A DNA stretch of 64,000 nucleotides from Polyangium sp. y55x31. Its GTDB lineage: Bacteria; Myxococcota_A; Polyangia; Polyangiales; Polyangiaceae. The stretch lies in contig NZ_JARZHG010000048.1 of NCBI RefSeq assembly GCF_029946505.1, positions 23,712 to 87,711 of the forward strand, read 5' to 3'. The translations under genes were made by a program, and so were the position numbers. The notes under the pieces were generated by a model. It was not told where the DNA came from. It searched no databases and saw only the letters and a program-made list of their open reading frames with translations. Of the stretch, positions 21,873 to 29,802 are shown in pieces; within the stretch, counting starts at the first letter, position 1, and each line of letters starts with the position of its first letter.

Positions 21873-23323
21873 GTGACAAGAAAAACGACACGAAGGCGGC
21901 GGCGGGCAACGTGGAGCCCCCGCCAGAGACGATGAAGTCGATCCCCGAGCGGACGAGCGTCTTCGACCTCGACGTCTCGGCCGAGGTCGTGACAGTGGCG
22001 CCGCCCGCGCTCGCAGGCGCCGACAACCCGAAGATCCCGCCTCCGCCGCCGGCGCCGCGCGCGAAAGCCGCCTCGGAGCCCGTGCTCACGAAGAGCGCGA
22101 CGCCGTCCCCGGCGGCGACGAAGCGCACGCCGACGTTGAAGGACGACGACGACAGACCCTCGTTCTTCGATGTCTTCGATGTCGAACGGCACGAGGCCAA
22201 GCACGCCCAGCCCGAAGCCCCCCCGGAAAAACCCGCGGACAAGGCGGCCCAGCGCGGCTCGCGGCCCGATCCGCGCGAGATCAGCCGCAGCCGGAAGATC
22301 GTCGACGAGGACCTGTTCAACCTGAGCAGCAGCCTCTTCAACAACCAGTCGCTCACGCCGCTCGTGGCGCCCGACGTGTCTGCGCTCGGCGTGTCCGGGC
22401 TCGGCAAGGATCTCACGACCGCGCCGAAGCCGGAGCAAGCCGCGGGGAAAGCCGACGCGGCGAACAGCGGCGGGTCGCTCTTCCTGGCCGCGCCGCCCAT
22501 CACGGCGCCGCCGGCGCCGGCGACGAAGTCGTCGATGGACGCGATCGATCTGGACGTCGACGTCGCCGCCACGAGCGGGAAGCTCGATCGCAAGCGGATC
22601 GGGATCGGAGTCGTGCTCGTCGCGGCGCTCGCGGGTCTCGTGTTCTTCGCGGTGCAACGCTCGTCGACGCCGTCCGAGGATCCGACGGCCGCAATGGCGA
22701 CCGAGTCGACGACCACGTCGAGCTCCGAGACCGACAAACCGCTCGCGTTGCAGCCCGCGAGCACGAACCAGGCGCCCGCTCCGAACACGAACACCCCGGC
22801 GCCGAGTGATCCGGCCGCGGTCGCGAAAGCAGGCACCGAGGCCCCCGCGGACAAACGCGCCGCTTCGTCGACGGAGGCAGCGGCGAAGGTGGATGGTCGG
22901 GACAAACCCGCGGCAGGCGGGGACAAACCGCCGGAGAAGGCCGAGACGAAACCGGCCGATACGGGGTCGGGGAACAAGGCGCAGGACCTCGCAGCCGCGA
23001 TGGCCGCGGCGAACAACAAGCCTGCTGCGCCCGAGGCGCCCTCGGGCGGTGGGAACGAGTTCAACAGAGGCGCCGCGTCGTCCGCGCTCGGCGCCGCCGC
23101 CGGCAGGGCCGCAGGCTGCAGGGCGCCCACGGATCCGAGCGGTACGGCCCGCGTGAGCGTGACGTTCGCCCCGTCCGGCCGCGCCACGAAGGCGCAGGTG
23201 AACGGCCCGCCGTTCGCCGGCACGCCGACCGGCGGCTGCATCGCCGCCGCGTTCCGCAGCGCCTCCGTCCCGCCGTTCTCGGGCGATCCCGTGACGGTGA
23301 GCAAGTCGGTGACGATCCGCTGA
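21869..23323 (+). CDS. Single-pass protein with a TonB/AgmX-like C-terminal domain
   Basis: A 484-residue protein. The first 250 residues are a Pro/Ala/Lys-rich cytoplasmic tail with acidic patches (DDDDRPSFFDVFD). One transmembrane helix follows (IGIGVVLVAALAGLVFFAV, about 249-267), then about 130 residues of Ala/Pro/Lys/Thr linker. The last ~80 residues form a small domain with two Cys residues (GCRAP and GGCIAAAF), PSGTARVSVTFAPSGRA and VPPFSGDPVTVSKSV. This layout matches the TonB-like C-terminal domain found in myxobacterial AgmX/PglI-type proteins. A periplasm-spanning role in gliding or transport is inferred. Start ATG is coupled to the upstream gene. Confidence 0.65.
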   Translation: MSDKKNDTKAAAGNVEPPPETMKSIPERTSVFDLDVSAEVVTVAPPALAGADNPKIPPPPPAPRAKAASEPVLTKSATPSPAATKRTPTLKDDDDRPSFFDVFDVERHEAKHAQPEAPPEKPADKAAQRGSRPDPREISRSRKIVDEDLFNLSSSLFNNQSLTPLVAPDVSALGVSGLGKDLTTAPKPEQAAGKADAANSGGSLFLAAPPITAPPAPATKSSMDAIDLDVDVAATSGKLDRKRIGIGVVLVAALAGLVFFAVQRSSTPSEDPTAAMATESTTTSSSETDKPLALQPASTNQAPAPNTNTPAPSDPAAVAKAGTEAPADKRAASSTEAAAKVDGRDKPAAGGDKPPEKAETKPADTGSGNKAQDLAAAMAAANNKPAAPEAPSGGGNEFNRGAASSALGAAAGRAAGCRAPTDPSGTARVSVTFAPSGRATKAQVNGPPFAGTPTGGCIAAAFRSASVPPFSGDPVTVSKSVTIR

Positions 23324-23378
23324 CCTTCGCGCGGAACGCGTCGACGTTTCTCGCGGCGTTCTTTATCCTCCCGGCCCC

Positions 23379-25127
23379 GTGCTGGTCGCCCTCCGCGTCA
23401 AGAACTTCGTCCTCATGGATTCGCTCGAGCTGCGCCTCGAGCCAGGCTTCAACGTGCTCACCGGCGAGACCGGCGCGGGCAAATCGATCGTCGTCGGCGC
23501 GCTCTCGCTCGTGCTCGGCGGCCGCGGCAACGCCGAGCAAGTGCGGCCCGGCGCCGACGAGGCCGAGGTCGAGGCGCTCTTCGACGTGACAGGCAGCGAG
23601 CGGCTCGCAACGGCGCTCGACGCAGCCGGCGTGTCCTCCGGCGGCGAGCTCGTCATCCGCCGCGTGGTGCAGCAAAACGGCCGATCACGCGCGTACCTGA
23701 ACGGGCGTCTCTGCACCGCGGGCGAGCTGCAAGCGCTCGCGTCGGAGCTCTGCGACGTCGCCTCGCAACACGAGAGCGTCGCGCTCACCGATCCCTCGAC
23801 GCACCTCGGTTACCTCGATCGATTCGGCCGCCTCTCGACCGCACGCGAGGCGCTCGCCGCAGAGGTCGAGAAGCTCGAGAAGGTCGTCGCCGAGATCCGC
23901 GAGGTGCGCGAAGCCGAGCGCGGCCGCGCCGAACGCGAGGCGTTCCTCGGCTTCCAGCTCCAGGGCATCGACGCGGTGTCCCCGCGGTCCGGCGAGCTCG
24001 AAGAGCTCGCAGCCGATCGCCAGCGGCTGCGCCACGCAGGGAGGCTCCGCGAGCTGACCGAGCACGCCGCCGCACGGCTCGATCAGGGCGAGCACGCCAT
24101 CTGCGACGAGCTCGCGAAGCTCTCGAAGGATCTGCGCGCCGCCGCGGATCTCGATCCGTCCCTCGAAGCAACGGCGAACTCGCTCGATGGTTTGTTCTCC
24201 GAGCTTCGCGAGATCGCCCGCGAGGTCGAGCGATACGCCGAGCGCGCCGAGGCAAACCCGTCGCGGCTCTCGGAGATCGAGGACCGCATGTACCGGCTCG
24301 AAGGCCTGCTCCGGCAGCACGGGCCGACGATCGACGACGTGCTCGCGGCGCGGTCGCGGATCGCGGCGGAGCTCGAGGGGCTCGGCAACGTGGAGACGAA
24401 GCTCGAAGCGCTGGAGCACGAGCGCGATCGGCTGCTCCGCGCAGCAGGCGAGCGCGCGCGGCAGCTGTCGCAGAAGCGGCGCGAGGCGGGCGAGAAGCTC
24501 GGCGCTTCGATCGGCGGGGAGCTCGCCGATCTCGGGATGGGCGGCGCACGCGTGATCGTCGACGTCGCGCCACTCTCGGGCGACCGATCGGAGCTCGTCG
24601 TCGACGGCGCGCGCCTCGGCCGCGACGGCATCGATCGCGTGGAGTTCCTCATCGCGCCGAACAAGGGCATCGAGCCGCGCCCGCTGCGCAAGATCGCCTC
24701 GGGCGGCGAGCTCTCGCGCGCGCTGCTCGCGCTCAAGCGCACGCTCGCGGAGTCGGGGCCAGCGGGGCTTTACGTGTTCGACGAGGTCGACGCCGGCGTC
24801 GGCGGCGCGGTGGCGGACAAGATTGGCCGCGCGATCGCAGACGTGGCGCGCCACCACCAGGTCCTCTGCATCACGCACCTCGCCACGATCGCAGCCTTCG
24901 CAGACGCGCATTTCGTGGTGTCGAAGCAGGTCGACGGGCCCATGACGAAGAGCACGGTCAAGCGCGTCGAGGGCAAGGATCGCGTCGCCGAGGTGGCGCG
25001 CATGCTCGCAGGCGCGAAGGTCGGCCCGAGCGCGCTGAAGGCGGCCTCCGAGATGCTGGACGAGGCGAAGGCGCGCTCGGCGGCTTCCGCGAGCCCGAAG
25101 CGCGGCGGGAAGAGCCGCGCTTCCTGA
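23379..25127 (+). CDS. recN: DNA repair protein RecN
   Basis: A 582-residue SMC-like ATPase of double-strand break repair. Walker A GETGAGKS (29-36) follows an N-terminal strand (LRVKNFVLMDSLEL) as in all RecN. Two long Glu/Arg-rich coiled-coil arms occupy about 155-360. The ABC signature ASGGELSRALLALK and Walker B LYVFDEVDAGVGG are in the C-terminal half, followed by CITHLATIAAFAD. Length is normal. Start is GTG. It ends next to multi-hairpin element copy B. Confidence 0.95.
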   Translation: MLVALRVKNFVLMDSLELRLEPGFNVLTGETGAGKSIVVGALSLVLGGRGNAEQVRPGADEAEVEALFDVTGSERLATALDAAGVSSGGELVIRRVVQQNGRSRAYLNGRLCTAGELQALASELCDVASQHESVALTDPSTHLGYLDRFGRLSTAREALAAEVEKLEKVVAEIREVREAERGRAEREAFLGFQLQGIDAVSPRSGELEELAADRQRLRHAGRLRELTEHAAARLDQGEHAICDELAKLSKDLRAAADLDPSLEATANSLDGLFSELREIAREVERYAERAEANPSRLSEIEDRMYRLEGLLRQHGPTIDDVLAARSRIAAELEGLGNVETKLEALEHERDRLLRAAGERARQLSQKRREAGEKLGASIGGELADLGMGGARVIVDVAPLSGDRSELVVDGARLGRDGIDRVEFLIAPNKGIEPRPLRKIASGGELSRALLALKRTLAESGPAGLYVFDEVDAGVGGAVADKIGRAIADVARHHQVLCITHLATIAAFADAHFVVSKQVDGPMTKSTVKRVEGKDRVAEVARMLAGAKVGPSALKAASEMLDEAKARSAASASPKRGGKSRAS

Positions 25128-25135
25128 GGCGCGGA

Positions 25136-25423
25136 GCGGGGCGTTGCCCCGCACCCCAGCAGGGGGCTGTCCGCCCCCTGCACCCCGGACCAGGCACGGC
25201 CTGGACCGAGGGCCGAGAAACCGCGCGATGCGCGGTTTCTCGGACGGCCCGTGGCAAGACCACGAGCGGCATTGCCAACCAAGACAGCAGCGCTGCCGTA
25301 TGTGCTGGGAACGCCTTCCCTGTCGACAGCGCGCATCGCGCGCTGTCGCCACGGGTCCAGCGCTTGCGCTGGTCCGGGTGCAGGGGCGGATAGCCCCTGC
25401 TCGGGTCCGGGGTGAAACCCCGG
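25136..25423. repeat. Multi-hairpin intergenic element, copy B
   Basis: This fills the 310 bp between the stops of recN (+) and the ThyX-like gene (-). It has the same eight hairpins in the same order as copy A: 25136-25152, 25159-25181, 25190-25204, 25213-25243 (14-bp stem, loop GAT), 25324-25348 (11-bp stem, loop ATC), 25357-25372, 25380-25400 and 25407-25423. The last three are nearly identical to copy A. In the GAT hairpin five of 14 base pairs differ from copy A, and all five are changed on both arms. Between the two long hairpins, CCAAGACAGCAGCG (25279-25292) is the reverse complement of 13627-13640 in copy A. Confidence 0.88.
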
Positions 25424-25437
25424 CGCTACGCTGGCGG

Positions 25438-26964
25438 TCAAGCCCGCGAGAGCGTGTAGTCGCCGAGGTCTACGCGAACGAGACCTTCGAGCCACGGATG
25501 CACCGCGATCGCCGCGCGGAACAGCCCCTGCGCGATGCGCCGGTAGCTTGCGTGCCCTTGCCGCGCCGAACGCAGCTCGATCACGTGGAAAAGCTCGCGC
25601 AGGTTGAGCGTCCAGAGCGTGCGGATCCGGAAGCCGAGTGGCACCGCGTACTGCGCTTCGAGTGGCCGTTTGCTTTCGAGCTCCTCCCACGCGTCGCATG
25701 CTGCGACCATCGCGTCCGTGTAGACCCGATCGAGCTCGAGCTCTGCGAGCTCCGCGGGCGTTTCGAAGCCGAGCCGGCACGTCAGCCGCTGCGTCGCGGG
25801 CAGGAGCATGCGGTGCCGCTGCAGATCCCGGTACGCGCCGTAGTCGAGCATCAGCTCGAACGTCATCGTCGTCGCCTCGAACCCACGCGGCACGGGATCG
25901 TATGCGCCACGGCGCGCCACCGATGCCCGCACGATGTCTTCGAGCTCGCGCGACGTCGCGTGCCGCATTGCCTCCGTGAGCCCGCGGGCGTGCACGTTCG
26001 GCTCGCTGCTCTCGTATCCGAGGGCGAGCACGATCCGCTCGAGCGCGTCCTTGTCGTGACGCACCAGGCGCACCGGCTGCCCGACCACGTTCGTTGCGGC
26101 GGCGTCCCAGGGGCCGGGATCGTAGATCGATCGCAGCTTGTCCCCCACGTCGGCGCGCTGCGCGGACCGATGCTCGCTCCGCGCCGCGTACTTGACCAGG
26201 GTCGGCGTCACGGTGCGCGCCGCCGCGTGCATGGCCGTCGCGATCTTCCGGACCTCCGCGAGCGGATGCGAGAGCATCTTCGTGAGCAGCGCTTCGAGCG
26301 CGCGCGCGTTCGCGGTGAGGCCGAGGTTCGTCCGCGTACCGGCTGGCAAGAGCCCGCGCAGAAGATCGCAGGCATGCGCGCGGATCGCCGCCGCGTGCGC
26401 TGCCTCCGACGCGCCCGGCGGCCGCAGCACGCGCACGCGCAGCGCGTCCATCACGCGCGCCATGAGATCGACGTATGTCGTGAAGAGCCGCTCCGCGCTC
26501 GTGCGGTACGTCTCACCGAGCGACCCTTCGAGCTCGGGCAGATTGACGAAACTGTTTCGATCGAAGACGACGTACCGCGTGCTCTTCTCGGTGTACGAGC
26601 CGAGCCGGAGGTCCTCGATCACCTTCGAGGCCACGATGCTCACGTTCTCGATCGCGAGGTGCACGACCGCGTGCTCTGCGACCGACGCGTGCCCGTAGCC
26701 GACGACCCACTTTTCGTGGAACGCGCGCGCCTTCTCCGTCGCGAGCCCGAACGAAGGGCGCGTCGTCACGCCCTCCTCGACGTCGAGCTCCTGGTCTGCG
26801 AGCAGGCGCGCGAGGTTCGTCCGCAAATCATCGCGGCTGCGCGAGTAATAGGCGAAAAGGACCGCGATCACCTCCTCGGGCAACCCCGAGAGGGCGAAGA
26901 CGTCGTCGTTCAGGCTGGAGACGTACGGCGCGATCCGGCCGCGCGCAGCTTCGTCGAGGGACAT
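25438..26964 (-). CDS. Tandem ThyX-like (FAD-dependent thymidylate synthase family) protein
   Basis: A 508-residue protein, twice the usual ThyX length of about 220-250. The first half shows GHASVAEH (91-98), NVSIVASKVIEDL, YTEKSTRY (124-131) and LLPAGTRTNLGLTANARALEALL (about 205-227), all ThyX landmarks, but the RHR triad before the Ser-x-Arg-Tyr is replaced by DLR. The second half has LQRHRMLLPATQR (381-393), with RHR kept but the spacing to the terminal Arg shortened, then an RTLWTLNLRELFHVIELRSA block. So the canonical RHRx7SxR motif is split between two copies. Whether it makes dTMP with flavin and methylene-THF or has a new role cannot be told. map follows upstream, 16 bp away. Confidence 0.75.
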   Translation of the reverse strand: MSLDEAARGRIAPYVSSLNDDVFALSGLPEEVIAVLFAYYSRSRDDLRTNLARLLADQELDVEEGVTTRPSFGLATEKARAFHEKWVVGYGHASVAEHAVVHLAIENVSIVASKVIEDLRLGSYTEKSTRYVVFDRNSFVNLPELEGSLGETYRTSAERLFTTYVDLMARVMDALRVRVLRPPGASEAAHAAAIRAHACDLLRGLLPAGTRTNLGLTANARALEALLTKMLSHPLAEVRKIATAMHAAARTVTPTLVKYAARSEHRSAQRADVGDKLRSIYDPGPWDAAATNVVGQPVRLVRHDKDALERIVLALGYESSEPNVHARGLTEAMRHATSRELEDIVRASVARRGAYDPVPRGFEATTMTFELMLDYGAYRDLQRHRMLLPATQRLTCRLGFETPAELAELELDRVYTDAMVAACDAWEELESKRPLEAQYAVPLGFRIRTLWTLNLRELFHVIELRSARQGHASYRRIAQGLFRAAIAVHPWLEGLVRVDLGDYTLSRA

Positions 26965-26980
26965 GGGACCGATGGGTCCG

Positions 26981-27802
26981 TTAGCGCGTCGTGGCCGCGG
27001 CGGCGACCGAAAACACGTCCCCGAAGACCTCGCTGTTCGCGAGCTTCCGGCTCCGGCGCGTGAGCACCTCGCAGCCGTTCTTCGTCACGACGAGCGTGTG
27101 CTCGAACTGCGCGGACAACGAGCCATCCGCGGTGACGGCCGTCCACTTGTCCGCAAGGACCTCCACGTCGTGGTGGCCGAGGTTGATCATCGGTTCGATC
27201 GTGAAGCACATCCCGGCGCGCAGGCGCATGCCCGTGCCGCGCTTGCCGACGTGCGAGACCTGCGGCGCCTCGTGGAACACGCGGCCGATGCCGTGGCCCA
27301 CGAACGCGCGCACGACCGAGCAACCCTCGCCCTCGGCGAACTCCTGGATCGCCGCGCCGATGTCCCCGAGCCGCGCGCCCTCGCGCACCTGCGCGATCGC
27401 GAGCTCGAGCGAGCGCCGCGAGACCTCGGTCACGTGCTTGGCCTGGGGCGAGGGTTTGCCCACGTAGAACGTCGCCGACGTGTCGCCGTAAAACCCGTTG
27501 TAAATCGTGGTGACGTCGACGTTGATGATGTCGCCGGGCTCGAGGACCCGCGGGCCCGGGATGCCGTGGCAGACGACCTCGTTCACCGACGTGCACACGC
27601 TCTTCGGGAAGCCGTGGTAGTTGAGCGGCGCGGGCCAGCCGCCGCGCCGAACCGTGTCGTCGTGGACGAAACGGTTGATGTCCTCCGTGGTGATTCCCGG
27701 GCGGATCATCTCGCCGACGTCGAGCAGCGTCTCCGCGGCCATCTGGCACGCGGCCCGCATCCCTTCCACTTCCTTCAACGTTTTGATGCCGACGTTGCTC
27801 AC
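26981..27802 (-). CDS. map: Methionine aminopeptidase, type I
   Basis: A 273-residue metalloprotease that removes the initiator Met from nascent proteins. The catalytic His (NEVVCHG, His79), metal ligands Asp96 (NVDVTT) and Asp107 (GDTSATF), the later His in GHGIGRVFHEAP, Glu in FTIEPM and Glu in AQFEHTL are all present. The GTG start at 27802 forms GTGA with the stop of the upstream lipoprotein gene. Most of the reading frame further upstream (to 28795) runs through that other gene and is not part of this protein. Confidence 0.95.
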   Translation of the reverse strand: MSNVGIKTLKEVEGMRAACQMAAETLLDVGEMIRPGITTEDINRFVHDDTVRRGGWPAPLNYHGFPKSVCTSVNEVVCHGIPGPRVLEPGDIINVDVTTIYNGFYGDTSATFYVGKPSPQAKHVTEVSRRSLELAIAQVREGARLGDIGAAIQEFAEGEGCSVVRAFVGHGIGRVFHEAPQVSHVGKRGTGMRLRAGMCFTIEPMINLGHHDVEVLADKWTAVTADGSLSAQFEHTLVVTKNGCEVLTRRSRKLANSEVFGDVFSVAAAATTR

Positions 27803-28392
27803 GATCCCGACAGCTCCGCGAGGGCGAGGGCATCCGTCACGGCGGCCGCCACCTCGGCGGTGTCCGGCGACAGGTGCCAGTGAAGCCTGCTCGGCTCGTC
27901 CCCCTCGCCTGCGAAGCGACGGAGGAAGCCGATGAACGACGCGCCACGCAGGCGCATGTCGAAAGCCTGCGCGACCCCGTAGGACGGGGCCTTGGGCCCG
28001 ATGACGAGCTCGAACGCCGTCTGCTCGAAGGCCGGCGCGCCGAACGGCGGCGGGACGACCTGCAGAACGAGGCGATAGGTGCGGACCTCGGCCAGCGACT
28101 CGACCGTCACCGTGCTCACCCGGACCCGCGAAACGATCTCGGACCCGCGTGCCCGCTCTTTCAACAGCGGGTCTTTTTGCGCGCTGGAGACGTCGGCGCC
28201 GAGGCCGAGGGCGGCGGCATCGACGACATCGTCGAAGAGGACACGGTCGTGCCCGAGCCAAGCGGGATGCGTGGGCGTGTTCGTGTCGCCCTGGACGCCC
28301 GCGGCGCCGCACCCGGACACGAGCCCCCCGAGGGCCGCGCCGAACGCGACCGCCCTGGCCCGGCTGGCCGTCCGCGTCGAGAGCTGCGCCAT
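27799..28392 (-). CDS. Small lipoprotein, unknown function
   Basis: A 197-residue exported protein whose signal peptide ends ALGGLVSGC (lipobox Cys). The mature part has a beta-rich centre (VRVSTVTVESLAEV, YRLVLQVVPPPFG) and an acidic, Ala-rich C-terminus. I recognise no family. The ATG at 28392 gives a normal signal peptide. It is translationally coupled to map, an unusual partner for an envelope protein. Confidence 0.6.
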   Translation of the reverse strand: MAQLSTRTASRARAVAFGAALGGLVSGCGAAGVQGDTNTPTHPAWLGHDRVLFDDVVDAAALGLGADVSSAQKDPLLKERARGSEIVSRVRVSTVTVESLAEVRTYRLVLQVVPPPFGAPAFEQTAFELVIGPKAPSYGVAQAFDMRLRGASFIGFLRRFAGEGDEPSRLHWHLSPDTAEVAAAVTDALALAELSGS

Positions 28393-28580
28393 GGGGCGTG
28401 GACCTAGCACGTCCCCTCCGATCTGTCAGTGCTGGCAGGCTCCTGCCTCGATCGGATCCTTTTCCATCGATCCGGCGCGGGCCTCGTCCAACGCCCCGAA
28501 GACCTCGGCGGGCCCCTTTTCCCGCAGAATCTGGTAGATCCCGGTTGCCGGCCGCGGGCCGGCGGGGCGGAGGATTGGAG

Positions 28581-29417
28581 ATGAAGGTGAACAAGCTTTG
28601 GGCAGCGCTCCTTGCGACCACGTTCGGCCTCGCGGCGACGGCGACCCCGGTGGTGGTCGAGGCGCAGGCGAAGAAGAAAGCGGCGGCCGCGCCCGCTCCG
28701 ATGGGCCCGGCGGTCACCAAGAAGCCCATCGCGCTCGAGCCCGCTTCGCTCAAGTGGGGCATGACGACGAAGCAGGTCGGCGAGGCGATCGACAAGCAGC
28801 TCGACGAGGCCTACAAGCCGCTCTACCAGAAGGTCTCGCCGGGCGTGAAGATGCGGGAGCTCGACGCGCAGCTCCTCGAAGAGAAAAACGCGTTCCGACG
28901 GAGCAAGATCGAGTTCGGCAAGTTGCCCACGGCCGTCGACAACGGCCCGCTCCGCGGCGAGTACAGCTACCTCAACAAGGAGTGGATGCTGTCGCAGACC
29001 CGCGAGGGCACGACCCGGTACTTCTTCTTCATCCAGGACAAGCTCTGGAAGATCATCGACGAGATCAAGCTCGCGAAGGGTGGGCCGCACGGCGCGAACT
29101 TCCAGGAGGCCGCGGTCAAGCTCTCCACGGTGTACGGCACGCCCGGCCGGATCATCCCGCCGAACCCGGACCTCGGGATGTTCGCCACCGTCGTCGACTG
29201 GAAGGACGCGACGACGCACGTGCGCCTCATCGAGCGCGGTGAGACGGCGATCGCGATCGCGTACGAGGACAACGCGACGCTGCAGAACATCGAGTCGCTG
29301 CGCCCGAACAAGCCGAAGCAGGAGGACGCCATCGATCCTGCCGTGGCCGCCGCGATCCGCGGGCCCGACCCCGATCCCACGCCTCCGCCGCCCGCCGACA
29401 ACAAGAAGAAGAAGTGA
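28581..29417 (+). CDS. Secreted basic protein, unknown function
   Basis: A 278-residue protein with a signal peptide (LWAALLATTFGLAATATPVVVEAQA) and a good Shine-Dalgarno (GGAG) before the ATG. The mature protein begins with a Lys/Ala/Pro stretch, then a folded region (LKWGMTTKQVGEAIDKQ, FFFIQDKLWKIIDEI, LSTVYGTPGRIIPP), and ends in a Pro-rich tail with four Lys. The pattern 'LxWGMTxxxV' recalls small bacterial periplasmic proteins with SmpA/BamE-like folds, but this is weak. A strong terminator follows. Confidence 0.65.
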   Translation: MKVNKLWAALLATTFGLAATATPVVVEAQAKKKAAAAPAPMGPAVTKKPIALEPASLKWGMTTKQVGEAIDKQLDEAYKPLYQKVSPGVKMRELDAQLLEEKNAFRRSKIEFGKLPTAVDNGPLRGEYSYLNKEWMLSQTREGTTRYFFFIQDKLWKIIDEIKLAKGGPHGANFQEAAVKLSTVYGTPGRIIPPNPDLGMFATVVDWKDATTHVRLIERGETAIAIAYEDNATLQNIESLRPNKPKQEDAIDPAVAAAIRGPDPDPTPPPPADNKKKK

Positions 29418-29425
29418 GCCGACGA

Positions 29426-29457
29426 GGGCCCCGCCAAACGCGGGGCCCTTCGCTTTT
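29426..29457 (+). terminator. Rho-independent terminator
   Basis: GGGCCCCGC (29426-29434) and GCGGGGCCC (29440-29448) form a perfect 9-bp stem with a 5-base loop, followed by TTCGCTTTT. It lies 9 bp after the stop of the secreted basic protein gene. It is the only hairpin-plus-T-run terminator that stands out in the window. Confidence 0.85.
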
Positions 29458-29494
29458 CAGGGCGAAGATCGGTCGCCTTCGCGGACGCGAGGGC

Positions 29495-29761
29495 TCAGGT
29501 GACGAGCGACGCGCCTTCGGGGATGCGGATGCCGCTCGTCACGACGACACGCGCCGAGGGCGCGACCGCATGCACGGCCGGCTCGATGACGCCCTTCGTC
29601 GTGAGGTTCGCGCCGGGGCAACCCGCGCACATCCCCGCGAGGTGGAGCGTGATCTGGTCGGGCTCCACGGCCACGAGGTAGAGCTCGCCTTGATCCGCAC
29701 GCACGAGCGGAGCGATCACCTCACGGCAAACCTTGAGCATCTGGTCGATGTTCGCGGGCAT
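29495..29761 (-). CDS. NifU C-terminal-domain (Nfu-type) Fe-S scaffold protein
   Basis: An 88-residue protein consisting of just the NifU C-terminal domain. The conserved pair of cysteines is at MCAGCPGA (Cys45, Cys48), which in this family bind a 4Fe-4S cluster between two monomers for delivery to apo-proteins. The N-terminal helix (IDQMLKVCREVIAPLVRADQG) and strand pattern also match. Possible clients include the polyferredoxin 10 kb away, but no operon link exists. Confidence 0.88.
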   Translation of the reverse strand: MPANIDQMLKVCREVIAPLVRADQGELYLVAVEPDQITLHLAGMCAGCPGANLTTKGVIEPAVHAVAPSARVVVTSGIRIPEGASLVT

Positions 29762-29802
29762 CGTCTCGAGTTATCTCCGGGGCCGAACGTACCACGAAGC
29801 GA

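Noticed and set aside
21304..23304. A 666-codon minus-strand frame over the TonB/AgmX-like gene
   Set aside because: It is low-complexity Ala/Ser/Pro shadow of the plus-strand gene, without signal peptide or domain.
26981..28795. A fusion of a lipoprotein-like region with methionine aminopeptidase
   Set aside because: The upstream part of the frame is out of register with the real lipoprotein gene, and a GTGA overlap gives map its own start.
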